Assembly (NCBI GenBank): GCA_963576735.1
Contig: OY755177.1
Coordinates: 3,596,001 to 3,660,000, forward strand
Length of the DNA stretch: 64,000 bases
Direction: 5' to 3'
Origin: Bedellia somnulentella
Lineage: Eukaryota; Arthropoda; Insecta; Lepidoptera; Bedelliidae
In this document: in pieces, positions 55,147 through 64,000 of the stretch
How the letters are laid out: each line of letters starts with the position of its first letter
How positions within the stretch are numbered: the first letter of the stretch is position 1
The notes under the pieces: generated by a model
Told to the model about the DNA's origin: nothing
Database searches by the model: none
What the model saw: the letters and a program-made list of their open reading frames with translations, nothing else
Made by a program: the position numbers and the translations under genes

Positions 55147-55255
55147 AAATACAATATACTCACGACCATAAAACCGAAAAAGACGTAGCCAGAGCTTCAG
55201 AGCTGATAACTCCTCAGCCACATTTGGAAATTGATACATTATCATGTATTCATTA
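55147..55255 (-). mobile_element. Family A copy, 5' truncated
   Basis: 'caatatactcacgaccataaaacc' to 'cctcagccacatttggaaattgata'. Confidence 0.75.
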
Positions 55256-55680
55256 GGTTACCGTCTTATCTAACTTTCTTCAATCACTGCTCAGCCTTCA
55301 TGAAACTCCATATACTGGTAAATACTTACGGCCATAAATCCCAAAAAGGAGTGTTCAGAGCTTGAGATCTAGAAACGCCTCAGCCACGTTTGGGAGTTAA
55401 TAGTGGAGAAGATGGTATAAATAAAGTATCGATAGTAGATAGGCTCTCCAATCGCATCCGCCGTTGCCATGTAGTGCCGGCTTAAAATGTCACTACCCCT
55501 TTCTAATCGCACGTGTCGTAAGGGTATGAGACTTTTAAATTTTTTAAATTGTTTTTGGGCATACTCCTAAACATTGTAGCTTTTTTATCGCACAAAATTT
55601 TGATGATCGGTTCAGTATTTTTGAAGATAAGCCCTTACAAACAAACAGTTCACTTTAAAAACTTTACCTTACTATAACAT
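55256..55680. mobile_element. Helitron-like fragment split by head-to-head family A pieces
   Basis: 55283-55315 ('ttcttcaatcactgctcagcc') and 55590-55660 ('gatcggttcagtattt', 'acaaacaaacagtt') match the Helitron-like piece at 2353-2490. Between them lie a minus-strand A fragment (55318-55464) and a plus-strand A head (55465-55562, 'gtagtgccggcttaaaatg') that meet head to head. Confidence 0.6.
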
Positions 55681-55724
55681 ACATGCATACGTATACACCA
55701 TATTAACAAGATTTATACTCGTAA

Positions 55725-55967
55725 GTATACATATACTCACGGCTATAAATCCCTAGAAGGGGTAGCCAGAGCTAAGGAATTAGAAATTCCTCAGCCACTT
55801 TTGGAAGTTGCGTGGGGAAAAGATAGTGAAATAAATGTTGCTGGTGATGCGTCTCCAACCGCATCGCCCAAAAATACCTCAAAAGCCCCAATACCGTTAG
55901 TCGCCTCTTACGTACACCCATCGGAAGAAATAGAATAGTGCTATTTTGAGCCGACACTACACAGCTA
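55725..55967 (-). mobile_element. Family A copy, full length
   Basis: 'catatactcacggctataaatccctag' to 'gagccgacactacacagct'; the 'ccatcggaagaaat' sub-type. Confidence 0.92.
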
Positions 55968-56474
55968 TTATATATAGTATAGATATATTAATAAAAATAA
56001 ACTTAAATTTGTGTATAAAATCATAAATTTTCTTTATTTTACATATCAGATATTTAGTTTCAGAAATACCAGTCCCTTAGTTAACAAGACTGAAATAAAA
56101 AAAAACACATACAATCATACACCGGTCATTTGTTTTTAAATTGTAATATTCAATTTGAAAGCGAATTTCTTCAACTCTTTAATTTAGTTTTATAGCGACA
56201 AGATTCTCAACTTTGAGAGAAATATCATGGAACATTACTTTCCGAATGAAATTCATCGGTAAAATTATCTTTCCAATTAAGTTAAATTATTGGCTGTACA
56301 TCCTTCTAGCCGAAGTCGTATTTCACTTAAATTATCTAATTGAAAATGATATAAGACAACTCCAATTTAACGTTTTGTTTCGAATACTAAACTATTTTGT
56401 GCTTAAGTTCGATTTTAAACCATTATGTCTAGTTTTTCATATCAAATAACATGTTTAAGAAAATTTATATTTAG
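55968..56474. other. No confident gene
   Basis: An ORF at 56213-56449 (78 codons) is rich in Phe, Leu, Ile and Asn, as expected from AT-rich DNA. No motif. Confidence 0.4.
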
Positions 56475-56705
56475 CTGTGTAGTATCGGCTTAGATCAGCA
56501 CAACCTCATTTCTTCCAATGAGTGATCGTGAGTGGCAACTAAGGGATTTGGGGCTACTTAAGTGATTTTTGGGTGACGCGGTTGGAGACTCATCACCAAA
56601 AAAAAATACAATCTTTTCCCCACTAAACTTTCAGTGGGGAAAAGACAGGGGACAGTGTCTGAAGAATTTTGTGATTCTGAAACTCTGGCTACCCCTTGTA
56701 TGTAT
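56475..56705 (+). mobile_element. Family A copy
   Basis: 'agctgtgtagtatcggcttag' to 'ctggctaccccttgtatgtatg'. A short internal duplication ('agtggggaaaagac') is present. Confidence 0.82.
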
Positions 56706-56820
56706 GTTAATATTCAGAATGAAGTACATTCTTATCCAAATATAATCAGCGAATAGGTTAGTATTTGATGACATTTTCATCATATCCCGATTATTTTGAT
56801 ATTGTAATATCTTCTATTTT

Positions 56821-57010
56821 AAGAGGCGACTAACGGTATTAGGGCTTTTAAGGGATTTTTGGGCGATGCGGTTGGAGACCTATCACCAAAAACCTCTATT
56901 TCACCATCTTTTCCCCACGCAACTTCCAAAAGTGGCTGAGGAATTTCTAATTCCCTAGCTCTGGCTACCCCTTCATGGGATTTATAGCCGTATATGTATA
57001 TATGTATGTT
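56821..57010 (+). mobile_element. Family A copy, 5' truncated
   Basis: 'aagaggcgactaacggtattagg' to 'gccgtatatgtatatatgtatg'. Confidence 0.88.
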
Positions 57011-57089
57011 TTATTTTACCCAGGAGGAGGTAGCTAAGGTGTCAATCTGGCGATCGATAGATACTGCCTATCCAGTAAAGGAACTATAT

Positions 57090-57325
57090 GCATACATATA
57101 CTCACGGCCGCAAATAAAAAAAAGTAGTTTGAGCTTCAGAGCTTGATACTCCTCAGCCGCATTTGAAAGTTGATAGAAATAAAGTATCGTTGGTGATGGG
57201 TCTCCAACCGCATCGTCGAATAACCACTTAAGAGCCCCATACCCTTAGTCTCCTCTTACGCCACCTGTGGGTAGAAAGGGGCAGGGGTAGGGGTAGTGAG
57301 TCTAAGCCGACACAACAGGGCACGG
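57090..57325 (-). mobile_element. Family A copy
   Basis: 'catacatatactcacggccgc' to 'gtctaagccgacacaacaggg'; sub-type with 'cttcagagcttgatactcc'. Confidence 0.85.
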
Positions 57326-57507
57326 TGGTAAAATGAAATAATGGCGTTAATATTTATGTAAGTAACAAATTTGCAAAATTAAACACATGTAGGTGCGTTC
57401 AAACTAAACACATAGAGATGATACTACATTTGTGTAATTTCATTGTCTGTTCAAAATAACTAGCTCAGACATAACCATTCATATTTAGGTCAGCATCAAT
57501 TATAAAA

Positions 57508-57750
57508 CACATACATATACTCACGGCTATAAATCCCTAGAAGGGGTACCCAGGGCTAAGGAATCAGAAATTCCTCAGCCACTTTTGGAAGTTGTGTGGG
57601 GAAAAGATGGTGAAATAAAGGTTGTTGGTGATGGGTCTCCAACCGCATCGCTCAATAATCCCTCAAAAGCCCCAAAACCGTTAGTCGCCTCTTACGTACA
57701 CCCACCTGAAGAAATGGGGTAGTGCTATTCTAAGCCGACACTACACAGCA
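57508..57750 (-). mobile_element. Family A copy, full length
   Basis: 'cacatacatatactcacggc' to 'taagccgacactacacagc'; close to the copies at 55725 and 62329. Confidence 0.92.
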
Positions 57751-58220
57751 ATATAATACACCTTTTGTTAGTAAATGTAGTACCTCACTTATTTTTACTC
57801 ACCCTATTAATTATCTCTGCACTGAGGGAATAAGTCGCAAATTTTGACTATTCTGACAAACCTCTCATCATAAAAGTCTCTTGCTTTCTTAACATTCATC
57901 ATTGTTCTCATAATTATTTTTTTTGTTTTGTCCGCCTCTTTTATAAACTTTTTTAATTTGACAGTGATGGCTCAGTAGATAATTCAACGCTTCTTATGTA
58001 GGAGACGCGTGTTCAAATCCCGAGTCGAACCAATAGTATTTTATAAAGGTTGTAAACGATTAAAGTAAACCTCGTGAGGAAACCCATGTGACTGAGTTTT
58101 AAAAAGTTTTGAGATAGTGCAGTTGTCTACAGCGGCGATAAGCTTGACCTTTATCACGTGAACGCATTGTCCAAGCAAAACGTGGGTACTTCAAACAGCC
58201 AGAAACTAAAATATCACGTG

Positions 58221-58716
58221 ATTGGAGCGAAGCTCCATTTACCCCCGACTTTTGTATTTCGCTTGTAACATTACTCTTTCTAAGCAGCGGGACCGATCTC
58301 TACCAAACTTGGTACGTGGTACGTGGTATGGTCATAAGCACCCAGTACCAGGTCATGACGGAGAAAATATATTTTCGAATGTTATGAATGAAAAGTTATT
58401 ATTAAGGAATAATCAACCTTAAAAGTCTAGAAACAACATACATACATACATATACTCACGGCTATAAATCCCTTAACGGCTTTGGAATGAAAAATTCCTC
58501 AGCCACTTTTGGAAGTTGATTGGGGAAAAGATGGTAATAATAAATGTTTACGGTGACGGGTCTCCAACCACATCGCCCAAAAATCACTTTATAAGCCCCT
58601 ATACCCTTAGTCGCCTCTTACGATCACCCACGGATAGAAATGGGGTAGTGTTATTCTAAGCCGACACTACACGGCTAGAAACAACTGTAAACAAAACTCG
58701 CCACTTCGCTCCAATT
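58221..58716. mobile_element. Small TIR element E with nested family A copy
   Basis: ATTGGAGCGAAG at the left is the exact inverse of CTTCGCTCCAAT at 58705-58716. The first 40 bases match the E copy at 27378. A minus-strand family A copy (58435-58677) is nested inside. The 66-codon ORF at 58222 lies across the E terminus and shows no domain. Confidence 0.72.
58435..58677 (-). mobile_element. Family A copy, near full length
   Basis: 'acatacatacatacatatactcacgg' to 'taagccgacactacacggc'; about 12 bases ('gggtagccaga') missing. Confidence 0.9.
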
Positions 58717-58810
58717 AGGCATCGCAAAGTATTCATGCCCACCCAGTATTCAGAAATACTTGTACCTCTGCCACGCCATCAAGTATTTACGTCGTGAACG
58801 TTGAGTTTGA

Positions 58811-59196
58811 ATTGATTATTGAATCTCATCTTTAAACGTTTTTCATGGTCGTCCTCCATTAACAATACCATCCGAATTGCAAATATATCCTTAAATATAA
58901 AGTCCATTTTCTTTCAAAGGTTACATACAAACAATAGACACATTTTTTCTGATAATATTTATTTTATCAAATCAGCGTAAATAAAACATTCGTCCTAAAT
59001 TTGATGTCTATCAAATATTTATAAAAACATGCTCAAAAAATCAAGTTGTTTCATTTTTAATCATGTTGTCCTGCCCACGCCAATCTATACAATGTAATAC
59101 AGTTATTTCAAGATTGGATAAAAAATATCAACCAAATAAAAGTGCCATAAGTTTTTCTTACTTAGGTAACATCATACTTTGAATTGTAAGAAAACT
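58811..59196. other. No recognised feature
   Basis: AT-rich, no ORF. Confidence 0.5.
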
Positions 59197-59306
59197 TACT
59201 TACTTATACTCACGCCCATTAATCCCATTGGGAAAGGCAGAGACAAATGATCGCCACTTAGCACGAACTTGACAAATCAAAATCAAATCAAATCAAATCA
59301 AATAGT
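59197..59306 (-). mobile_element. Family L fragment next to an (AATCA)n run
   Basis: 'cttacttacttatactcacgcccatt' to 'gatcgccacttagcacg' is an inverse L end. 59276-59306 is about six units of (A)AATC/CAAAT, followed by 'agtatttattggcattc', probably another element's end. Confidence 0.6.
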
Positions 59307-59584
59307 ATTTATTGGCATTCATAATTTACATCAAATCTCTCTTGCTTACCTTAAATTCATTATGTAAGAAAACTTCAATACATTACTAGCAGTTTTTCAA
59401 TTATATTGCATACATATGTCGACGACGATCCATCCCACCGCGTAATTCTTGCAAGTTTTATTAAATACTTAGTACAAAATAATTTCCATGGTAGGATACG
59501 CCTTGGCAACTAGAATAATCAGGGTCAAAGTTGGTGCTTAGTTCTTCAAGTTGCAATATATAATTCAATACATTAAAAAAAACA

Positions 59585-59778
59585 TATATACACACATAAT
59601 CACGGCTATAAATCCCTAGAAGGGGTAGCCAGAGCTAGGGAATTAGAAATTCCTCAGCCACTTTTGGAAAGTGGTGGGGGGAAAAGATGGTAAAATAAAG
59701 GTTGTTGGTGATGGGTCTCCAACCGCATCGCCCAAAAATCCCTTAAAAGCCCCCAATACCGTTAGTCGCCTCTTACGT
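59585..59778 (-). mobile_element. Family A copy, 5' truncated
   Basis: 'catatatacacacataatcacggc' to 'agtcgcctcttacgtacac'. Confidence 0.88.
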
Positions 59779-59789
59779 ACACTATACGT

Positions 59790-59872
59790 ACAAGAATAAA
59801 AAAGCATAAATGATGATGTTTGCTAGGGTCGTACGAAGTGGCGATCAATAGTCTCTACCTACCCCAATGGGA

Positions 59873-59903
<31 letters not shown>

Positions 59904-59920
59904 GGGCGTGAGTATATACT
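59790..59920 (+). mobile_element. Family L fragment containing a (TA)n expansion
   Basis: 'aagaataaaaaagcataaatg' to 'ccccaatgggaa', then about 13 TA units (59874-59901) replacing the 'ctaac' segment, then 'atgggcgtgagtatata'. Confidence 0.7.
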
Positions 59921-60892
59921 GTATATGTAAATCTGTATCAACATCCGACTGAACAACTATCTCCTCTCGATTCAAAATACTATGAAACCTGAACGAACCA
60001 CAATTTTAATAATGATTTAGGGTTATCCTACAACTAAACTTTCATAAAGGCTTTGTATAAAAGAATAATATTTTTGACGAAAAATGATTATTCAAATTGT
60101 GCAACCTCATGTTCATTTACCGTGGATAGCAAAATCGGTCCATTTCTTCACAGCCCTCTTAACTTCTATTCCCATCATGTCATCATATGTTTTTGTCTCG
60201 TTTTTTTGTAAAAGCAAAGCAACGCTGTTAATAATTACATTGTGCCAGAGAGATGAGGAAAACACAGTAAAATACTCGTACCGACAATAAGATGTGACAC
60301 GCCACAGAATCTGTGACTTATTAATCAACGCTATCTCAATACGCGAAAGGTTTTTCATGTTTTAACCGCGAATCAACAAAAACAAAAATCCTGTCTCGAT
60401 AAACATCTGAAGACTTGAAAACAAAATCTAGTAAAAAGAAACACGCTTTTGCTCTTCGTGCAACGCCGAAGTAATAAAACTACGGTTATAAAGCATCTCC
60501 TCGCGGAAAGAGAGGCTCTTGGGCAGTGTAAATAAATCGAATTTTGTTTGTCCCCAAGCTTAGAGAATAAACTTTCTTTGTGGTTTCATCTCGACCGCTG
60601 AAAGCGACTTTGTGGGGACCCAACTAAAGGAATAAAATTGGTGCAGTATTTGAAAGAAGGAATCCTGTAAAATGTAAAAGTTGGTGACCATTTAGAAAAC
60701 AAAATTACGCGTCTTAAAAAGTACTTGAATTTCTCTCTACCTATCTATCAGTAATAACAAAATACATTAAATTTAATTAACAGCTTACGACACCTTACGG
60801 CCCTGAAAATACAAATAAAATTTATTAATTTTACGGGTGACATTCCCTTTGCTAATAATTCATACGAAAACATCAACAGATTTCATTGCAAC
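59921..60892. other. Anonymous stretch containing a candidate exon
   Basis: One of the longer repeat-free stretches in this part of the window. The candidate exon at 60121-60224 lies in it; otherwise no ORF or motif stands out. Confidence 0.45.
60121..60224 (-). CDS. Candidate internal exon, unidentified
   Basis: The minus strand is open through VALLLQKNETKTYDDMMG and EVKRAVKKWTDFAIHG. An acceptor-like TTATTAACAG precedes it and a donor-like G|GTAAAT follows. The peptide is hydrophilic and balanced, unlike the Phe/Ile-rich chance ORFs nearby. I recognise no family, and no flanking exons were found. Confidence 0.25.
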
Positions 60893-60990
60893 ATACATTC
60901 ATATATATACACGCCATTATTTACATTTGGGGTAGGCAAAACTGTCAAATGCCACTTTGTACAATCCTGGCAAACCTATATATAGCTTTA
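60893..60990 (-). mobile_element. Family L LINE 3' end
   Basis: 'atacattcatatatatacacgcc' through 'ggtaggcaaaactgtcaaatgcc' to 'caatcctggcaaacctatata'. Confidence 0.65.
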
Positions 60991-61023
60991 TTTACATATA
61001 TCGTTAATTTAAAATATGCCGTT

Positions 61024-61213
61024 TTTTCTTTGGAATAACAAGTTCCTCAGTCACTTTTGTAAGTTGAGTAGGAAAATTTTTGTAAAGTTAATGTTACTGG
61101 TGATGGGTCTCCAACCGCATCGCCCAAAAAATCACTTAGAAAGCACCAATACTCATAGTCTCCTTTTACGAAAACCCATAAGAAGAAATGTGTTAGTGCT
61201 ATTCTAAGCGTTA
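61024..61213 (-). mobile_element. Family A copy, 3' truncated
   Basis: Begins within the body ('ttggaataacaagttcctcagtcac') and keeps 'gggtctccaaccgcatcgccc', ending 'ctattctaagcgttacgcagc'. The tail is lost. Confidence 0.82.
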
Positions 61214-62328
61214 CGCAGCGTTGGCGTTATTTTTCAGAGTTCGGCTTGAAACAAACAACTCTCCGAATTTCAAATTGTGCCGATTTTGGCATAAATACAA
61301 AGTAATAATTATGTTTTGAACGAAATATTTACTCTCCTAGTTTTATATTTCATTTTTGAATTTTTTTTCGCCTTTCTTTTTTAATATATTACGTATAAAT
61401 GGAAACTGCATTGTCGGACAAGAATGGCAATATCTTATTTCTTCCCTATGTATTATGGGAAAAGACATACTATGAATGAGCGGTTGTATGGTAAATTTAT
61501 GAGAATATTTCAGTATGTATAAGTAAAGTCTTACTTCAAGTACACATTCAAGAACAATTTCAGTTTTATTAATAACAAGCCTAACTTTTTACGTTATTCA
61601 AATCAAACTTAAAATTGAATTAGGTTCGTTTGAATAGCAACGTTTGTGTTTTCTAATCAAGAAACTCGAATTTGACTCACAAATTTGAATACGAAACAAC
61701 CTTTTTTAGATTGCGATGAAAAAAGAAGCTATAAAACAAAAAAAGAACAAACTAAGACCGAAAAATCGTTGGTCTATGCCGAAAAATAGGAAAACGTTCT
61801 GTCAAATCAACAATGTATCTTAGGCAAGTCGCCAAACTCGTCAAAGAACCATCGTTATTCTTCCACTTTCCCGCCATAAAATCCCTCAATGCATACAAAA
61901 AACTTCATTTTCAATATCCTTGCCGGGTCTTTGAGCCAATATGTCCCTTGGCATGTATGATACTCTAAAATATATTTTACGACTTTTCTATCCGAAAGGG
62001 TCATATGTTACTCTATTTTACTTCTTGACCTCAATTCTGATTGAAGAATAAAGAAAGGAAAACGCTAGAACAAAATTGAGACTTTGGAATTTCACATATT
62101 CTTGATACGAGAAAGCAAACAATATCGTTTTAGTTTTCTCTTATATAGGATACAGAATCCTATTTTGTCAGAAAGTGTGTTCAAGAAAATCGATTATATC
62201 ATGCCATTTAGAGTAGCATTTTTGGTACGCACTTCTCGTAAAAAAATAATAATAATAGGTTGGTAGGAATAGAATACGTTATAAACTCTAACCACCACAG
62301 TAAAAACATTCATACACCATTATTTTGC
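61214..62328. other. No recognised feature
   Basis: AT-rich, with a homopurine patch at 61730-61760. The 60-codon ORF at 62084 has no motif. Confidence 0.45.
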
Positions 62329-62570
62329 TGTGTAGTGTCGGCTTAGAATAGCACTACCCCATTTCTTCCGGTGGGTGTACGTAAGAGGCGACTAACGGTA
62401 TTGGGGCTTTTAAGGGATTTTTGGGCGATGCGGTTGGAGACCCATCACCAACAACCTTTATTTTACCATCTTTTCCCCACCCAACTTCCAAAAGTGGCTG
62501 AGGAATTTCTAATTCCTGAGCTCTGGCTACCCCTTCTAGGGATTTATAGCCGTGAGTATATGTATGTACC
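62329..62570 (+). mobile_element. Family A copy, full length (reference copy)
   Basis: Complete from 'tgctgtgtagtgtcggcttag' to 'gccgtgagtatatgtatgta', 242 bp. It is used here to define family A. No A/B box pair or tRNA/7SL/5S similarity is evident to me, so the Pol III source of the family, if any, is unknown. Confidence 0.93.
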
Positions 62571-62599
62571 ATTATTTAGAAATAAAATGTTAACATACC

Positions 62600-62822
62600 A
62601 ATAGTTTAGGCGCATGGAGAGAAGGATGGCCATGAAGAACATACTTGTGTTAAATAAAACTGTTCTGAAGTGACATGAATAAAGGGTAAAAAGAAAAGAT
62701 TTAGAAATATAAACGAGGAGCGAAAGGTTGACCAAGGTGGTGCTCTGCAGGAGCAGCCATGGATTAAGTGGCTCTGTCTACCTTATTAGATGTGGACGGG
62801 GACGGCATGAGTAAGTATGAAA
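62600..62822 (+). mobile_element. Possible LINE 3' end
   Basis: Ends 'gtggacggggacggcatgagtaagtatga', similar to the L terminus. The upstream 'gctctgcaggagcagccatgg' segment is not shared with L copies, so it may be a second LINE lineage. Confidence 0.4.
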
Positions 62823-63607
62823 ATACGATTTATTTTAACGGCCCTTAAAACATAGAACACTGTTTTTATTCTGGGGTCCATCTATAAAAAAGGGTTTATA
62901 CCATTTTTCTGTTCATATAAATGGCAGACATATATTCTCGAGCAATGATCATTTTTGCTGTTGATATTACTACTTATTTATAGTTGTATTGCTTTAGTTG
63001 AAGCATATTTTCCCAAAAGGCCCCGTTCTGTATCAACCCTCTCGGCTATTTACGATGAAAAAGGTTTAGAAGGTATTGGCTCGTTAAAATTTATGTTATG
63101 ATAGCTTACGTAAGGATTCCTACTCAATATTGTCTTAGGAAATGAAGCGGTTGAGACCCCAGTTCCTTAGAGCCATTTCTAATAAAACAATTCTATTTCA
63201 CACATTTCAGCAATCTGAAAAGCTGTCTATCCTCTTCTTTTCTATTTTATTAGAAGGAGATAGACATATATATTGGAAAATGGCTCTACATTGAGGGAGA
63301 AGGAAATATATTCAGGTTGTAAGAGATATTATTTATGACGTACACTTTAGTTAAACGTTTTGGCCAGATGTTGGATATCTACAAGTATTTCAAGATTCAA
63401 GGATGTTGTAGAAATGAAATCATATTTGAAAGCAACTTCCGTTAATTCTGGTTTACCAGAATTTCATTTATTTTAGCACCCAATCTGAGGATAAGCGTTT
63501 TGGAAATAAACGTTTTTCACTGCATATTGAAACAAAACATTGTGTGTAAAGACAGTTGTATTAATGCAATATTAAAATAATAAATAGTGTATATTTCTGG
63601 CTTGAAT
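62823..63607. other. No recognised feature
   Basis: AT-rich, no ORF. Confidence 0.5.
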
Positions 63608-63684
63608 GGTGATAACTTCATTATCACCTGGTGTTTATGTTACCAAACTATTAGCTGAAAAATGTACCCACGTGATAGGATGTA
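63608..63684 (-). mobile_element. Possible family B remnant
   Basis: 'cattatcacctggtgtt' and 'gtacccacgtgatagg' are in family B order, but the intervening sequence is not recognisable. Confidence 0.35.
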
Positions 63685-63731
63685 AATATCTAAATATACA
63701 TACATACATACAATATGTCTGCTATATGTAA

Positions 63732-63990
63732 GCTGTGTAGTGTCGGTTTAGAATAGCACTACCCCATTTCTTCCGGTGGGTGTACGTAAGAGGCGACTAA
63801 CGGACTTGGAGCTTTTTAAGGGATTTTTGGGCGATGCGGTTGGAGACCCATCACCAACAACCTTTATTCCACTATCTTTTCCCCACTCAACTTCCAAAAG
63901 TGGCTGAGGAATTTCTAATTTCTCAGCTCTGGCTACCCCTTTTAGGGATTTATAGCCGTGAGTATATGTATGTATGTGTATGTATGTACA
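63732..63990 (+). mobile_element. Family A copy, full length
   Basis: 'agctgtgtagtgtcggtttag' to 'gccgtgagtatatgtatgtatg', with an extended (TATG)n tail. Very close to 62329-62570. Confidence 0.93.
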
Positions 63991-64000
63991 TACAATATGC

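Larger units (their letters stand above)
57958..58810 (+). mobile_element. Family B SINE interrupted by element E
   Basis: Left part 57958-58220: head with 'gatggctcagtagataattc', B box 'gttcaaatcccg' and core 'cctcgtgaggaaaccc'. Right part about 58750-58810: 'ttcagaaatacttgtacctctgcc' to 'cgtcgtgaacgtt'. Element E (58221-58716) and some extra bases lie between. Confidence 0.75.

Noticed and set aside
62371..62604. 77-codon ORF in family A, with similar ORFs in several A copies (55772, 28546, 5385, 4015, 11637)
   Set aside because: The same frame stays open in several copies, but others are broken, there is no start common to all, and the peptide has no domain. It looks like a chance open frame in the SINE consensus. 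A codon-substitution test on many copies could overturn this.

Overview
The window reads as AT-rich, repeat-dense intergenic DNA of an insect, most likely a moth or butterfly. The basis is an errantivirus with a tRNA-Ser primer site, an R2-type (restriction-like endonuclease) LINE, hundreds of bases of recurring SINE-like units ending in (TATG)n, and a tRNA-derived SINE carrying a conserved 'catcgtgaggaaac' core. The host call rests on recognising these repeat types and is an inference. I find no complete host gene. Three stretches (about 33946-34487, 41098-41218 minus, 60121-60224 minus) look like possible exons or eroded coding DNA, but I cannot name them.

Layout. 1-7180: a foldback element at the left edge, then a patchwork of SINE-like copies. 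About 7190-10670: a nearly intact non-LTR retrotransposon, with a zinc-finger N-terminal ORF and an RT plus restriction-like endonuclease ORF separated by a one-base break in an A-run. 10671-14091: SINE copies, a LINE RT tail, a perfect hairpin and a tRNA-like foldback SINE inserted into another SINE. 14092-22354: a complete errantivirus-type LTR retrotransposon with two apparently identical 308-bp LTRs, TGTA target duplications, PBS, a leader made of six imperfect repeats, intact gag, pol and env frames, and a polypurine tract. It is the youngest and best preserved feature. 22355-38830: SINE and LINE fragments, a 300-bp direct duplication, a 456-bp long-TIR element, a full-length tRNA SINE and an unidentified eroded coding stretch. 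38833-40076: a DNA transposon-like element with about 155-bp inverted ends carrying a tandem pair of tRNA-like modules. 42121-45675: two copies of one composite TA-flanked element in direct order. 45676-64000: more SINE-like copies, LINE 3' ends, a Helitron-like element, a 59-bp-arm hairpin and short unexplained stretches.

Four recurrent families are labelled A, B, C and L below. Family A is a roughly 240-bp SINE-like unit running from 'gctgtgtagtgtcggcttag' to 'gccgtgagtatatg(tatg)n'. Family B is a roughly 360-bp tRNA-derived SINE ending 'ggcgtgaacgttta(tgtta)n'. Family C is built on a GACACTG/CAGTGTC tRNA-like module with foldback flanks. Family L is the 5'-truncated 3' end of a LINE whose last codons resemble a reverse-transcriptase C-terminus and which ends 'ggcgtgagtatatg(tatg)n'. 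A, L and to a lesser degree B share the same 3' terminus, which suggests that the short elements are mobilised by the L machinery.
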